Below are positions 1 through 12,215 of a DNA stretch of 64,000 nt, in pieces (the first letter of the stretch is position 1; every line of letters begins with the position of its first letter). The notes below the pieces were generated by a model. The model was not told where the DNA came from. It was given only the letters and a program-made list of their open reading frames with translations, and ran no database searches. Origin of the DNA: Amia ocellicauda (lineage: Eukaryota; Chordata; Actinopteri; Amiiformes; Amiidae); contig NC_089855.1 in the NCBI RefSeq assembly GCF_036373705.1, positions 12,568,219 through 12,632,218 on the forward strand. Reading direction: 5' to 3'. A program made the translations under genes and the position numbers.

Positions 1-997
1 CACAATCTGCTCAGTTACTGGGATTTTCACGCACAACCATTTCTAGGGTTTACAAAGAATGGTGTGAAAAGGGAAAAATATCCAGTATGCGGCAGTCCTG
101 TGGGCGAAAATGCCTTGTTGATGCTAGAGGTCAGAGGAGAATGGGCCGACTGATTCAAGCTGATAGAAGAGCAACTTTGACTGAAATAACCACTCGTTAC
201 AACCGAGGTATGCAGCAAAGCATTTGTGAAGCCACAACACGTACAACCTTGAGGCGGATGGGCTACAACAGCAGAAGACCCCACCGGGTACCACTCATCT
301 CCACTACAAATAAGAAAAAGAGGCTACAATTTGCACAAGCTCACCAAAATTGGACAGTTGAAGACTGGAAAAATGTTGCCTGGTCTGATGAGTCTCGATT
401 TCTGTTGAGACATTCAGATGGTAGAGTCAGAATTTGGCGTAAACAGAATGAGAACATGGATCCATCATGCCTTGTTACCACTGTGCAGGCTGGTGGTGGT
501 GGTGTAATGGTGTGGGGGATGTTTTCTTGGCACACTTTAGGCCCCTTAGTGCCAATTGGGCATCGTTTAAATGCCAGGGCCTACCTGAGCATTGTTTCTG
601 ACCATGTCCATCCCTTTATGACCACCATGTACCCATCCTCTGATGGCTACTTCCAGCAGGATAATGCACCATGTCACAAAGGTCGAATCATTTCAAATTG
701 GTTTCTTGAACATGACAATGAGTTCACTGTACTAAACTGGCCCCCACAGTCACCAGATCTCAACTCAATAGAGCATCTTTGGGATGTGGTGGAACGGGAG
801 CTTCGTGCCCTGGATGAGCATCCCACAAATCTCCATCAACTGCAAGATGCTATCCTATCAATATGGGCCAACATTTCTAAAGAATGCTTTCAGCACCTTG
901 TTGAATCAATGCCACGTAGAATTAAGGCAGTTCTGAAGGCGAAAGGGGGTGAAACACAGTATTAGTATGGTGTTCCTAATAATCCTTTAGGTGAGTG
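1..997 (+). mobile_element. Tc1/mariner DD36E element, copy 1, left end outside window
   Basis: The right part of a Tc1/mariner transposon. Its right terminal inverted repeat is at 969-997 and is followed by the TA target duplication at 998-999. The same 29-bp terminus bounds the complete copy at 25826-27048. Over the shared part I count 11 substitutions and one 2-bp indel, so the copies are about 99% identical. The left repeat and the first ~76 coding bases lie before the window. The transposase has 36 residues between the second Asp and the Glu, the DD36E spacing described for the Incomer (IC) family; the family name is from memory. Confidence 0.93.
3..965 (+). CDS. Tc1/mariner DD36E transposase, 5'-partial, uninterrupted
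   Basis: Cut-and-paste transposase acting in the nucleus on the element's own ends. The frame is open from base 3 to the TAG at 963-965, about 320 residues. Comparison with the second copy indicates ~25 N-terminal residues lie before the window, for a full length near 346. Visible in order are the end of a paired-type helix-turn-helix (SQSAQLLGFSRTTISRVYKEW region), a basic linker (CGRKC), first Asp in WSDESRF, second Asp in FQQDNAPCH, and Glu in SIEHLWDVVE. All three catalytic acidic residues are present. The usual Pro of LNPIE is Ser here. No stop or frameshift is seen, unlike the second copy, so this one could be autonomous. The first Met inside the window (87) is internal and not the true start. 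Confidence 0.92.
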   Translation, partial: QSAQLLGFSRTTISRVYKEWCEKGKISSMRQSCGRKCLVDARGQRRMGRLIQADRRATLTEITTRYNRGMQQSICEATTRTTLRRMGYNSRRPHRVPLISTTNKKKRLQFAQAHQNWTVEDWKNVAWSDESRFLLRHSDGRVRIWRKQNENMDPSCLVTTVQAGGGGVMVWGMFSWHTLGPLVPIGHRLNARAYLSIVSDHVHPFMTTMYPSSDGYFQQDNAPCHKGRIISNWFLEHDNEFTVLNWPPQSPDLNSIEHLWDVVERELRALDEHPTNLHQLQDAILSIWANISKECFQHLVESMPRRIKAVLKAKGGETQY

Positions 998-999
998 TA

Positions 1000-3388
1000 T
1001 ATTTCCCTACAAAGGTGGCTTTATGGTTTTTCTGTCCAAAAAGAGTGATTTTCAAAAAATGTTGCTAACTCAACAGCTGGTTAAGAAAACTTGGCTGTCT
1101 TCATTTTAGGATACATTTCTTGTCAAGAGATTTCTCGATGAGTCAGTATTTTATTTAACAATGATATAACCAATAAAACAAATAAATAAATAACATTAAT
1201 TGCAACTGATTTCAATTTTGAGAAAATATGTCTGTATTGGAAAGCAATAACACAAGTTGTCCTTCCTAGTCATATGAAGCCACATCTTTTTCCTGGTTAA
1301 GAAAATTATATACTTATCTGTTTAGTAAGGTAAGTGGGCTGCTAATTTGCAAGTTAAATTTAGCCCTTCATAAGTTAATGCTTGCTCTCAGCAGGATGCA
1401 AATAATTAGAGTTGAGAACATACAGCAGTTTTTAACTGAGTTTCTTGAACCAAGAAATGTGATATCTGTTTCTGACAAGTCTTCTTCTTCTATTTTTAGA
1501 TTTTATTTTTCAGATGCTTTTTGTTGTGCAGTTATTTTTGTAATTCTAATCAGTATGAGGCACAAATATCCATTGAGCCAAGGTAATTCCTGAATAATTG
1601 TCAATTATTACTGACATATTATTACGTATAGCTGCCGTGTTACAATCAATTTGTAATCAGCAATATCGCATCAATTAGTAAGCATCCCAGAAGCTATTGT
1701 AATGACCATTTGCTACAGAATACCCTTGAAATCAATTCCAGAAAGGTTTTTAATTATGTAAACATACAATTAATAGCCCATAAAATTATTATTGTATTGC
1801 TGACCATCAATGTGACCAACATTAATGTAATACAAAATAATACAGGAAATTACTTTATTGTAAACATACCTGTGGTACTTTAAATTTTAATTTGACTGCA
1901 ACATTGACAAGTGTCTTTTCTATGACTAACCCTGAATTTTAAACATCAGAAGAAAAGCCCTGCACATGTAGTTATATTAAGATGACTAAATTAGGTTTGC
2001 TCAGGGATTCTGGTTGGTTGTATGTTAATGTAATAACGTTAATCTGTTTAAAATGATATTTAAGTATAATTATTTGATTAATAAAGAACAAACCCATTCC
2101 CACAAAATATTGTAAACAAATAAAACAAAATGTAGTATAAAGGATGTAAACTGTGTTGCAACCTACACAAATTCCACAGGCTTTCAAGGATTTCCAATTA
2201 AGCAATGGATATGCAAACATTGATAAATTAATTGAATATGTCCTATAAATTAATTGGAAATTAAAGTGTCATTAGTTAAAAGCTAAGTTTTAAATAATGT
2301 AAAAGAATTCTTGCCTAAAAATGCCAACAACTCATTTTCAGCTGTATCCCGAGGTATTCTTTATAATAATACAGGCTAATATTTGCCGTCATTTTTTATT
2401 AACAATTACAGTTAAGAAGTCAGGATAAATGACCTGCTTATGTAGTAGTGTAATTTTCTGGCACCTTGATATATATATGTGTTCTACCATTCGGTAAAAA
2501 TGTCAGTATTTCACCACTAAATATGTGTATCAGAAAATATCAAGGGTAACACAGGAAACAAAAAATATTTGATTACTTCACACATTTATTATTGACATTA
2601 GTCCAAGCTCCAAAACAGCAGCATGACAAAATGTCTTGCCTAAATCATGTTACAATTTGATTAAAAGCTTATGTTTAAATATGATGAATAAAATTAAAAA
2701 ACAACATGAACATTAAAACAGCTGAGTTTATAGTTCATCCCTTAACAATACAAGCAAAATTATATTTAATTTCTTGTTTGATAAAAAATTTCCATATTAG
2801 GATATCACTCCACATCCAAAGGCACATAAAAAAAATAAAAACATGTCTAACTACTAAAAGTTTAGTCTGACTAGCATATACAATTGCGTTGTAGGTAACA
2901 AAAAACACATTTTGTTTCCCTGAGCTGCTTTCCTACTAATGCAGTCTATGACCTAAATCTTACACTGTTTTGTTTTCAAATCACAATGATGTAGGCTAGA
3001 TATTATTATCTAACCATTTCAGTATACTTCACTTCTATGGTTTCAACAACTGAGTGCCAACGAATTAAGGTTAACACACATGCTATAAAAAGGTTTCCTT
3101 GAATCATCAGGTGAAAATCTACTGTGATTTAAGGCTTTGAAAACATTAGTGTTATTCAATACACATTATTTTGAAAATCGCAATACTGTAAGAAAATAAT
3201 ATAATGCATGCCTATTACATTGTTATAGTATACACCATTATTATTATTTCCATATTACTAATTTATACCACATATTTGTTTCCTCTTAAAAATATGAAGT
3301 GTAACTATGTAATGCTATTTAAAACTGAAATAAAAAGGCTGTTGTGTGAAGTCAGGAAGGCTATAGTGCAGCAGCTTAGTTTAACATT
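1000..3388. other. intergenic; LIG4 3' UTR at right end
   Basis: AT-rich DNA between the transposon and the LIG4 stop codon. No convincing gene is seen; short open frames (e.g. 1378-1593, 1972-2220) lack recognisable protein features. The part next to 3389 must hold the LIG4 3' UTR on the minus strand. Several TTTATT strings (AATAAA on the minus strand, e.g. near 2585) could be its poly(A) signals, but none can be singled out. Confidence 0.5.
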
Positions 3389-6124
3389 TTAAACTAAGTA
3401 GTCATTGTCATTTTGCAAGTGTCCAGCTTTGATTGAATCCACAACCCACGATTCTGACACAATTTTAAACTTCTCTCTAAACAGTCTTCTTTGGGATCTC
3501 AAGTCTAAAATGCGAGCCTCATCTCCCACAATAACATGAGAAATCCCTTCCACAAGCTCGGATTCAACATTTGCTCCATGAAACCTGAGCTCAAGGGCTC
3601 GTATGTCTAAACTTGTCCCACCTATTAAGCTGCTAGGATCTCCAATGACAGCATAGCGATCTACAAAGATTTTAAACTGCCTGAACATACTGGTTGGGAG
3701 ATCATCCCAATGATACCTCAATTCTAAATCAGCAATGGCATCTGAAGGGATCTGCGTTTCCTTTTCACTGATCCTACTGAAGACCTCCCTTAACTCTTTC
3801 ACATCTGTGTCTGCATAAAAGCTGTCCCCGAAGTGATCGTACTCTTTCGCAAAGTGTTGCTGTGTGGCTGGAGACATGTGGATCATGTGTTTAGGCTGCC
3901 ATGGCACACACTGCCTCTTCTCCAAGCACTCCAGAAGCCATTCAGCCTGAACTACATCATATTGGTTTGCAGAAATCAGATTCTTTACCCTCATGTTTTC
4001 CACGCCAGCAATTACACAGTAGGTATCTTTACCAGGGTTTTGAACTATGACTCCACCACATTTGGCAACTACTTTCTCAAGCTCATGCTTTGAATGCTGC
4101 TCATTTCCGGTCATGACACAGAACTCCACATCCTCAAACATGTCTGACACTTTGCTCACCCTGGAAAGGTCCTGTGACTTGAAGTGGTCAATTATCCCAA
4201 TGACTTTCTTGGGTTTTGAAACAATCTTGCGTTTCTTTTTGTCGGGTTCATCGTCGTTTAAACGCACGTGCCGAGATGCGAGCTTTCCTGAAGCCTTGTC
4301 ACGGAAGTTGTCCAGGTCCTTCAGCGTCATACACTCGTACCACTCTTTATCATCCCTTATTTTTTCTATCCTTGGAAAGCGCAGAGTGCATTCTGTCTTA
4401 TACATATCGCTGTCCACAATTTCAGCAGCCTTCACTTGAACGATCACTGAGTTGCAAGGGTCGATATAAACTTCTGGTTTCTCCGTGCCACACAAAATAG
4501 ATGTGGGGGGATCCTTCTTACGGTAGGGCTTCCAGTGCTTTGCCAGTTTTAGGCCCAGGTCATAGAGCTCTTTCATCGTATAACCTGAACCAACACGGAC
4601 AAGAGTATGAAACACAGATGGCTTTTCACCAGGTGGTGGGGCTTCAGCAACAGCACACAGAAAATGGGACATCATTCCACCTCGCATGCCTTTCCCCCAG
4701 TATCCTCCAACGATCAAAAGGTCAAGTTCATCCATAAGGCCATCCACGTATTCTGGCTTGATCTTGAGCCATCCCTCTCCACGCTTATCTGGTTTGTAAA
4801 CAGACAAGGGATCCTTTACCATAATTCCTTCTTCCCTGTTGTCAATTGCTTCATTGAGGGTATCTACTACCTCCTGCTTGGTCCTTGCTTCAGTTCTGTG
4901 TACAACATGAATCCGACCTTGTACTTCTGTAAAGGTGGTCTGAAGGGTCTCGTAGCGTTTTCTTAGTGTCTCGTGTCCCATTTTCTGGTCATTCACCAAT
5001 AGCACGTCAAACACACAAAAACATGTCTGCAACTCAGAATCCTCAACCATTCTCTTAATATCAAACTTGTTACCTTTTTGCATGAAGGTCTGTGCAGTGG
5101 GATTATACGCCATCATCTCACCATCTAGGATGCATCTGACAATGTGAGGCTTGAAGACGTTGTGTATAAAAGGAGTCAGTGATCCCTCCAATGGCGATGC
5201 CCCAAACTGTTGTGTGTACTCATACCCATTGCGTGAGAAGTACTTATACACATCCCCATCTTTGTGCAGCTGCATGCGCTCACCATCCAGCTTAGTTTCG
5301 ATGTAGAAACTCTGGTTGTTCATCTGCTTTTCAATTTGCTTTAAGTTTGCAACAGCAGCCAGCATAGGTTTGAAGGGAGAAAACAGTCCGATGGAGACAT
5401 CAGTGAGAGAAACGGAAGGGTCATGCAGTTGTCTACACACTTTCTCGAGATCTGTGGTCACATTGTGTAGTTCTGCTGAATCTGGATGAAATATCTGGAA
5501 GATGGTCTCTTTACTGATTCCTAATTTCATGTCTTTGAGGATCATACGGATGAGCCATTTTTGCTCCAGAGCTGAGCTTCGGGTAATCAGCTGCAGCAAG
5601 TTCTTTTTCACAAGGTCCTTCTGTTTTCCTGCGTTGTTACTAGCGACAGAATCCAAGAAATCATTCACCTCTTTAATGGTTAGCTTTCCATGGTTTGGGC
5701 ATCTTTTTCTAAGCACAAAGTAGGCCATGACAGCAAAGTCCCCTGCCTCTCCCTGTGATGTAGTTGGAGCTCTATATTTCAGGAGCTTATTTGCCTCTGC
5801 CCCATCCTTTGGCAAACCTAAAACTTCTATGTATAGTTTGGCAAGCATGTTTTCCTTTATCCCATATGCCATCCTCTCACGTTCCAACTGAGGAACAATA
5901 AGACGCATTGCCTGGTAAAAGGAGTCAGTGGTGTTTGGATCATCCTTGTGGAGCACAGCATGAAACTTTCTCCAGGATTCAAGAAAGTCTTTCAGATGTT
6001 TAGTTTTCTCTGGTCTGGTTTTTGTTTTCTGAATTTTTTCCAAAGTTGAACACAAGTGGCCAAAGGGAACTTGAGAGGCGACAGTACTCGGAGTTGTGAT
6101 TGCAGACTCCGCTGCTGCAGCCAT
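3389..6124 (-). CDS. lig4: DNA ligase IV
   Basis: ATP-dependent DNA ligase that seals double-strand breaks in non-homologous end joining and V(D)J recombination, working in the nucleus with XRCC4 and XLF. It is 911 residues in one uninterrupted exon, the same length as human LIG4. Visible are an N-terminal DNA-binding domain (~20-240) and the nucleotidyltransferase domain with the AMP-accepting Lys278 in [10 protein letters not shown] (human Lys273). Further ligase motifs are DGEMMAY (~334-340), EEGIMVKDP (~431-439) and WLKIKPEY (~452-459). An OB-fold follows (~460-615), then a basic KKKRK stretch at ~629-633 that may be a nuclear signal. BRCT1 is at ~660-745, the XRCC4-binding linker at ~750-800, and BRCT2 at ~812-911. 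Met at 6122-6124 is chosen because the next residues align with the vertebrate start. It is transcribed away from ABHD13. Confidence 0.98.
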   Translation of the reverse strand: MAAAAESAITTPSTVASQVPFGHLCSTLEKIQKTKTRPEKTKHLKDFLESWRKFHAVLHKDDPNTTDSFYQAMRLIVPQLERERMAYGIKENMLAKLYIEVLGLPKDGAEANKLLKYRAPTTSQGEAGDFAVMAYFVLRKRCPNHGKLTIKEVNDFLDSVASNNAGKQKDLVKKNLLQLITRSSALEQKWLIRMILKDMKLGISKETIFQIFHPDSAELHNVTTDLEKVCRQLHDPSVSLTDVSIGLFSPFKPMLAAVANLKQIEKQMNNQSFYIETKLDGERMQLHKDGDVYKYFSRNGYEYTQQFGASPLEGSLTPFIHNVFKPHIVRCILDGEMMAYNPTAQTFMQKGNKFDIKRMVEDSELQTCFCVFDVLLVNDQKMGHETLRKRYETLQTTFTEVQGRIHVVHRTEARTKQEVVDTLNEAIDNREEGIMVKDPLSVYKPDKRGEGWLKIKPEYVDGLMDELDLLIVGGYWGKGMRGGMMSHFLCAVAEAPPPGEKPSVFHTLVRVGSGYTMKELYDLGLKLAKHWKPYRKKDPPTSILCGTEKPEVYIDPCNSVIVQVKAAEIVDSDMYKTECTLRFPRIEKIRDDKEWYECMTLKDLDNFRDKASGKLASRHVRLNDDEPDKKKRKIVSKPKKVIGIIDHFKSQDLSRVSKVSDMFEDVEFCVMTGNEQHSKHELEKVVAKCGGVIVQNPGKDTYCVIAGVENMRVKNLISANQYDVVQAEWLLECLEKRQCVPWQPKHMIHMSPATQQHFAKEYDHFGDSFYADTDVKELREVFSRISEKETQIPSDAIADLELRYHWDDLPTSMFRQFKIFVDRYAVIGDPSSLIGGTSLDIRALELRFHGANVESELVEGISHVIVGDEARILDLRSQRRLFREKFKIVSESWVVDSIKAGHLQNDNDYLV

Positions 6125-7063
6125 TTTGCGACGAAATATCTTAAAAAAATAATAATAATAAGATTAATGTTGGATCTTACTTTGAAGAATTAAACTTGCT
6201 TTGGCTTCATTTTTAACTAAAAGGAGCCTAACAAATAACAAATATCCCAAGAAAGGAGAAACATCACATAGATGTAAGTGAAATTACTTTAAATTGTCAC
6301 TATTATAAAATCTGTAAAATTATAATGGTGACTTTCAATAGGTGTGGAACTTGATGTGGTTAGTTTAGCTGCATTTACCCAAAAGAAGAAACTTCTTAAC
6401 AGGGCATTACTTTAATTTGTATTCTATATCTCATGCCTTTAAAGTTCAAGAATCAAAATATAAAATATGTGCACCACCTACTGGTGAGAAATTAAATTAA
6501 ATACGGGAGCACCAACTACAGGGCAAGACAAGCAGAGTAGCCTATTTATTTGTCTCAAAGCGCTATAGGCGTTCATCACTCCAGACTCAAGTAACCAAGA
6601 ACATTTATGAAATTGTAATTTACAAATTTTGAAAGAAAGTTCTGAAAGCATAAATAAAACGTATTCCCAGGACAAAATGTACATCTCACATGCATAACTA
6701 CTAGGATGGCTTGCACGCAATAGGTTAACAACTTGTTAGTACTTGCCCATGATGCAGACGATAGGCTATTTTATCGGTCAGAAGTGGTTTAGATGACACA
6801 TACAACAAACGAAAATAAATAAGTAAACAAACACATAAATCAACGGGACAACAAAAATAGGTAGCCTTTGTGTTGTTATATCAAACAGTAAAGGTGGATT
6901 GGTTACCTATCGGTCTGACAAAACTTAATTAAATTGCATTACAAACATACGATTTAAATGCAACCAAGTGTGATTTTCGTATACGACAACTTTGTGAAAT
7001 TTGATTATATATCGATTCACTTATTTGGTTAAACAAAAGTCATGTACTTGCCACCATACTTAC
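6125..7063 (-). other. lig4: LIG4 5' UTR tail and probable first intron
   Basis: On the minus strand the coding exon is preceded by 15 untranslated bases and then a pyrimidine-rich tract ending in AG (CT at 6140-6141 on the plus strand), a good splice acceptor. The stretch up to a matching donor at 7058-7063 reads as a 0.9 kb AT-rich intron. No other gene is seen; the 80-codon minus frame at 6478-6720 has no recognisable features. Confidence 0.55.
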
Positions 7064-7131
7064 AATACAACAGCCAAGAGACTGCAACTGAAGAGCCACT
7101 TCCGCATTACGACTTCTAGGACCGGAAGCCG
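7064..7131 (-). other. lig4: LIG4 non-coding first exon (approximate 5' end)
   Basis: On the minus strand a GC-richer block ends in a clear GTAAGT donor whose complement occupies 7058-7063. It fits a non-coding first exon spliced to the acceptor at 6140. The transcription start is not visible in the sequence, so the outer limit at 7131 is a guess. Confidence 0.5.
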
Positions 7132-7330
7132 TCTGCAAATAGGTCCCCCCGGCAACATTGCATCATCGTAGAAAACACATTTCATACACGTCACCTTATC
7201 ACATAAAAACTGAAACACTTAAAATAATACACATAAATAAGAATAATGTGATACATTATTGTTTTTTGTGACATTAGCTGAATCACATAACTGAGCTCCC
7301 TTTTTCTGTGTTCCTTCCGTGGGTCTTTGT
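7090..7330. promoter_or_regulatory. shared LIG4/ABHD13 bidirectional promoter
   Basis: The short stretch between the divergent first exons of LIG4 (minus) and ABHD13 (plus). Two ETS-type cores lie in opposite orientation: CTTCCGC near 7099 and ACCGGAAGC at 7121-7129. The segment is GC- and CpG-richer than its flanks and has no obvious TATA box, as expected for a housekeeping bidirectional promoter. The divergent arrangement is also found at the human locus. Confidence 0.55.
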
Positions 7331-7506
7331 TGCTGTCCGGAGCGTTAGAGGAGTAACACAGAAGCTGCTCAAAGAGTCTCAGGAAATACTACAGCAGTGC
7401 ATACCTGAGTAAATCGTGAATACAACCAAAGACTGAAAAGAGACACAAAGCGTCCCCGTCCGAGGCTTGCAGCGGGAAGCAGAGGTCCAGGAGGATGAGA
7501 AAGAAG
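7331..7506 (+). other. abhd13: ABHD13 non-coding first exon (approximate 5' end)
   Basis: A GC-richer block ends at a GTAAGA donor (7507). The matching acceptor is the TTTTTTTTGTAG tract ending at 10399, just before the ABHD13 coding exon. The block has no long open frame and would be 5' UTR. The left limit is not defined by the sequence. Confidence 0.5.
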
Positions 7507-10399
7507 TAAGACTGGACATATTCGCGGCGTGGTTACCCAGTGTGTCTCTGTAACGCTAGCCCACTATGACAGCCGTGTAAGCGTATTGTATTAACAAAGG
7601 AGTGCCGTGGTGTATTTCAGTTTGATCATTGTGTGTTCTGTGAGGAAATATAAATGCAAAACGCATTGGTTTAATTTTACCACAATTAATTGAGGATGAC
7701 CTTTAGCTCACATGGGTAGAAAAAAAAACGTATTCTATATTAACGCCATTGGGCGGTTTAAAAATGGCCTATCTCGACAAGGTTGTGGTTGGGGCTGCTG
7801 TGTTTCGAGTCAGCTGTCAAAAGGTGAAATATGTTGTACTTTGGAGCATTTGAAAAGTTGCAGACCGATGAATGGGACTGATAGTCTAGACAAGAATTAG
7901 GTGCTTTTTTTTGTTTCTAACTCATGATTCTAACTCTACAACTTGTAGGTGGATGGTGCTTGTTAGCTCTTCTGATCGTGTTAATAAAAAATACAATTTG
8001 CCGAGTACAATATGCCCAGGGTCAGTAAATTGTGTTTTACTTGTTATTTCTTTCCTATATTCCGCATATGGGAATGCTTAACTAAAACGCCTGGTTTGCA
8101 CAATACACGAGTCCAATGCACCTGACAACTGAAGTTCATTGACTAAATAGAAACTCAGTAACCATACATATTTGGCCAGGTTTCACACAATGCAGCAACT
8201 TAATGTAATTTAGTTTGCTGAATTAATTTGCTTTATAGTTGCTAATTGACTAACTACTGTATCAAATTAAGGCTGAGACATGATAATTTTATGCCTTCTG
8301 CATACTGTACAAAGGGATCATTTTATTTTTTGAACTGCTACTGTTTCATTGTCAAACTCCAAATTGCAGTTTATACCAGAAGTTCTGAATATTTTGAGTT
8401 GGTATTATGTGTAGCATGTTTTGATTGACTGTCGCTTGATTTAAACATCATAAATCAAAATCTGCCATCATGTGACAGCACTACTAAAATGGCAGAGGGA
8501 TTACTCTTTAATGGGGTGCATGGTTTTGGCATCAACCTATTCCAATTTCCTGGTATATTAAGTTGTGAAATTGAAATTAGGCCTACATGTTGATATGATT
8601 TGGCATTATGTTTACTATAACCACACATCCAGTAGATATAATGTAGTCTTACTAATTATTTAGACTACTTATAATTTAACAAGAACTTAAAACTCAAAAA
8701 TCTTAAAGTGGTTTAAATCAATGATTAGCCTATTACTGAAATCAAAGTGTGCATTGCAACAGAAGGGTATGTGATGCAACTTGTTTGTTAGTGAACACAA
8801 TATTGATAATTTTAACTCCCTTTAAGTATTATCAGTAAGTTTAAGACAATTTAAAGGTGACCATCCCCAGAATACCTGCTATTTTATTTGTCAATACTCC
8901 CTCTGGGACATCAAAAAAAATCATATTCTTTATAAATGGAAACCTAAATATGTAATCCTTCGAATTTATAAAGATATTCTTGAAATAGTAAGAACATGAT
9001 GTATAATATGTATTCAAATATGTGTTTAAAAATAAATCATATGATAAATGCCCTCTTTAGACAGATATTACAGACCATTATTGTCTTGATTCAATCTTTA
9101 AAACAGTACATGACTGGTACATTGCATTTCAAACAGGGTTTGACCCATACAACATAGGAAATATTGTCCAGGACATGCATTAAAATTGTTTTATGATTAT
9201 GATATTTATTTAAGGTTTTCAATTTCTAAACCTGTCCTTGCTTATTTGTTTTATCCTGTTATGCATTCATAAGCACTCAAGTGTTTTAAAATAATGTTTA
9301 CTGTGAATAATGGCCCACAAAAAAAAAAAAAAAACATTAACATGTTTTAATAGAAAATTACTTATTTCTTGAAAATCATAATAGATCCTGTAATTTGATT
9401 TATTAGTGCACCAAAATATCCTTCTGGCCAGAGCAATCTAGCATGCAGTATTTTGTCTTTACATGGATGTTCACAATTTCATTGAATCACCCTTAAGTAG
9501 TACCTGATGCATGTACAGCAGTTCCATGTCTTTCATGTATTCATAAAAAATAAATTACTTGTATAAACAGCATGTTTTTAAAACACATCAAATAATAGCA
9601 GTTTTTGTTTTTCAGGGGTGTACTCTGTGACCTGTAGGGGTCTTCCCTGTGTTCTGCCCGAGTCACAGGCTATAAAGGCCCAAGCCTGTGGTCTGGGCAG
9701 ATGCCTTTATCAGATGTACCAGTTGTTTGCCATGAGTGGCTTATTTCCAAATACAGTAAACTTCCACTTTTCTTCAGGAAACAGCAGCAAATTAAACTTC
9801 CTTTAGGAAATTGCTGCTGTTAAATGCTATATTTCATGCCAGTTTTTAAGGGACCCACAAAACAGGCTTGTATTAGGTTTATTTTTGGAGAAGCTTGTTT
9901 TGTTTTTTCAGTAACCATTCCACTATCAAGTCCCCAACAACACTTTTTACAAAACTATAATATAGCCTAATGTATGCTAATGCATTAATCTTTACATATT
10001 TTCATTTATGATGCGTAGACTTTGCACAGTATCATTTTAAACATCCCTCCGAACATTAGCAGCAAAATAGTATATGTTCATGATTGGCGCTTGCATGAAG
10101 TAGAAGGTAGAAGACGAGTCTCATCGAACACGTCTAGGTATAGCAAATTGATGTATTCTCACAAATTTCTGAACATATTTAAAAGTGGGACTTTAAATTT
10201 GATTCTGCGTTGAACAGTACCATGATCAAAAGCCAGGTGGCAGCATAGGAATGGCAGCTGCGATTGTACCGTAATTCTGCAATGCATCAGTACGTTAAGA
10301 TCTCATAAAAATGCATTTATTCTAGTTCATGACTACACCTAGGCTTACTGTAATGCCATTTTCATGTAACATGACCAATTTTTCCCCTTTTTTTTGTAG
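7507..10399 (+). other. abhd13: ABHD13 first intron
   Basis: A 2.9 kb AT-rich stretch between the proposed donor and acceptor. Open frames here are short and unrecognised. The only structured patch is the imperfect hairpin at 9653-9701, inside a GC-richer island (9615-9760) that follows a splice-acceptor-like tract and might be an alternative 5' UTR exon. Confidence 0.45.
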
Positions 10400-10446
10400 A
10401 ATACGTGTGCTGTAAAAAAGGTACTCTTGCAGTAAAAGAAACTACA

Positions 10447-11460
10447 ATGGAAAAGTCATGGAGGCTGTGGAGCGTCGCTGAAAAGTGGTTATTAAATGTT
10501 GCATCATGGTCCTGGGGTTTGTGCCGCATCTCGCTGTTAGCTCTGATCTTAACTTTTCACTTGTACGGAGGCTTCATGCTCCTCGCACTCATCTTTGCTT
10601 CAGTCGCAGGTATACTATACAAATTCCAAGATGTGCTGCTGTATTTTCCAGACCAGCCCTCCTCATCCCGTTTGTATGTTCCCGTGCCTACTGGGATCCC
10701 ACACGAGAACATCTTCATCAAAACCAAAGACGGTGTGCGTCTCAATCTGATTTTGCTTAGGTACACAGGGGACAATCCAGCCTTTGCACCCACCATAATA
10801 TACTTCCATGGAAATGCTGGCAATATTGGTCACAGGATACCTAATGCACTCCTGATGCTGGTCAATCTGAAGGTGAATGTGGTGCTGGTTGATTACAGGG
10901 GATATGGGAAGAGTGAAGGAGAGCCAAGTGAAGATGGGCTTTATTTAGATGCAGAAGCAGTGCTGGACTATGTCATGACTAGATCTGATATAGATAAAAC
11001 AAAAATTATTCTATTTGGCCGCTCTTTAGGAGGAGCAGTCGCTATACACTTAGCTTCGGGGAACCCCCATCGAATCGCCGCCATAATGGTGGAGAACACT
11101 TTTCTCAGTATCCCTCACATGGCCAGTACTTTGTTTTCTTTTTTCCCAATGAGATACCTTCCACTCTGGTGCTACAAAAACAAATTCCTGTCATACAGGA
11201 AAATCGCACAGTGCAGAATGCCTTCACTTTTCATCTCTGGTCTGTCTGACCAGTTGATCCCCCCTGTCATGATGAAGCAGCTGTATGAACTATCTCCTTC
11301 TCGGACTAAAAGATTAGCCATATTTCCTGATGGCACACACAACGACACGTGGCAGTGCCAAGGCTACTTCACTGCACTCGAACAATTCATCAAAGAACTC
11401 CTAAAAAACCATTCTCACGAGGAAACTGTGAAATCGGCATCCAATGTGACAATTATATGA
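10447..11460 (+). CDS. abhd13: alpha/beta hydrolase domain-containing protein 13
   Basis: Membrane-anchored serine hydrolase of the alpha/beta fold; its physiological substrate is not well established. It has 337 residues, equal to the human protein and very similar throughout. An N-terminal hydrophobic helix (~28-57) would hold it as a single-pass type II membrane protein. The HGNAGN oxyanion region is at 121-126. The nucleophile is Ser193 in GRSLGG, with Asp268 (SGLSDQ) and His298 (DGTHND) completing the triad, all at the human positions. The start at 10447 (MEKSW) is chosen because it matches the conserved N terminus; an in-frame ATG at 10405 would add 14 residues with no family support. 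The coding region is a single exon with its acceptor at 10398-10399. Confidence 0.98.
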   Translation: MEKSWRLWSVAEKWLLNVASWSWGLCRISLLALILTFHLYGGFMLLALIFASVAGILYKFQDVLLYFPDQPSSSRLYVPVPTGIPHENIFIKTKDGVRLNLILLRYTGDNPAFAPTIIYFHGNAGNIGHRIPNALLMLVNLKVNVVLVDYRGYGKSEGEPSEDGLYLDAEAVLDYVMTRSDIDKTKIILFGRSLGGAVAIHLASGNPHRIAAIMVENTFLSIPHMASTLFSFFPMRYLPLWCYKNKFLSYRKIAQCRMPSLFISGLSDQLIPPVMMKQLYELSPSRTKRLAIFPDGTHNDTWQCQGYFTALEQFIKELLKNHSHEETVKSASNVTII

Positions 11461-12215
11461 GATGACGCTTAAATGTGCATCAGTTAGTTCAAACCTGTAA
11501 AAGAATGTACAATTTTTGATGTGTTTTTTGTTTTATTTAGTTTTGCGCAGTTGCATAAAAAACAAGGGAAACTGGTTGGTTTGGGCTTCTGTGGTGAATT
11601 AAACTCAAAATGCCTTTGTGTATCCCTTTTTTATTATAATGAGTGCATGGTGGACTCTCTTTTTGGTTTTATTTATTTGACCTCAATGGACCTATAGATT
11701 TCATTTAAGGGTCTTTTTCAAATACATGTCATTTTTGACTATATATACCAGTATTAGTCTTTTGGGGGGAAAATTTGTTTTAAAATATTCAGCGTCACCT
11801 CATGTGCTTACTTTTCTGGAAATCGCTTGACCTTCCTGGAATTAAGTTTGGTAATAATTTCAGTGAACAATAAATTCTCTGCATGTCTTCCAGGGAATAA
11901 AACCATACAAGGAAACAAAAAAAAAAAAAACTTAAATTGCTGTACTTTATAAACAAATTCTGTAGTACAGTGATCTACTAAGCCATTGTAAAGACAAACA
12001 GTATCATCTTTTTTTTTATCAATTGTAAAAAGAAAAAAAGTTTATTTTGCTTGTGATAAACAATTTAGTAATACTTGCTTTAAGAATGACCATGTGCTTT
12101 ATGTAGTCCTATCTTCCTAAAATAAAACTATAAGCTGTTAATATATTTTGCAGAGGAATGCTATTTGCAAGATATTTCTTGCTTTGTGATGCATAAAAAT
12201 AAAATAAAGAAAAAT
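11461..12215 (+). other. abhd13: ABHD13 3' UTR with several poly(A) signals
   Basis: AT-rich sequence after the stop. AATAAA hexamers occur at 11869, 11896 and 12121 and again near 12199-12208; the second precedes a genomic A tract near 11918. Any of these could end the transcript, so the boundary is uncertain. Confidence 0.5.

Noticed and set aside
27-535. Minus-strand open frames across the DD36E elements (also 26099-26335, 26392-26628)
   Set aside because: They are antisense shadows of the transposase and repeat identically in both copies.
3833-5723. Plus-strand open frames inside LIG4
   Set aside because: Antisense shadows of a strongly conserved coding exon.
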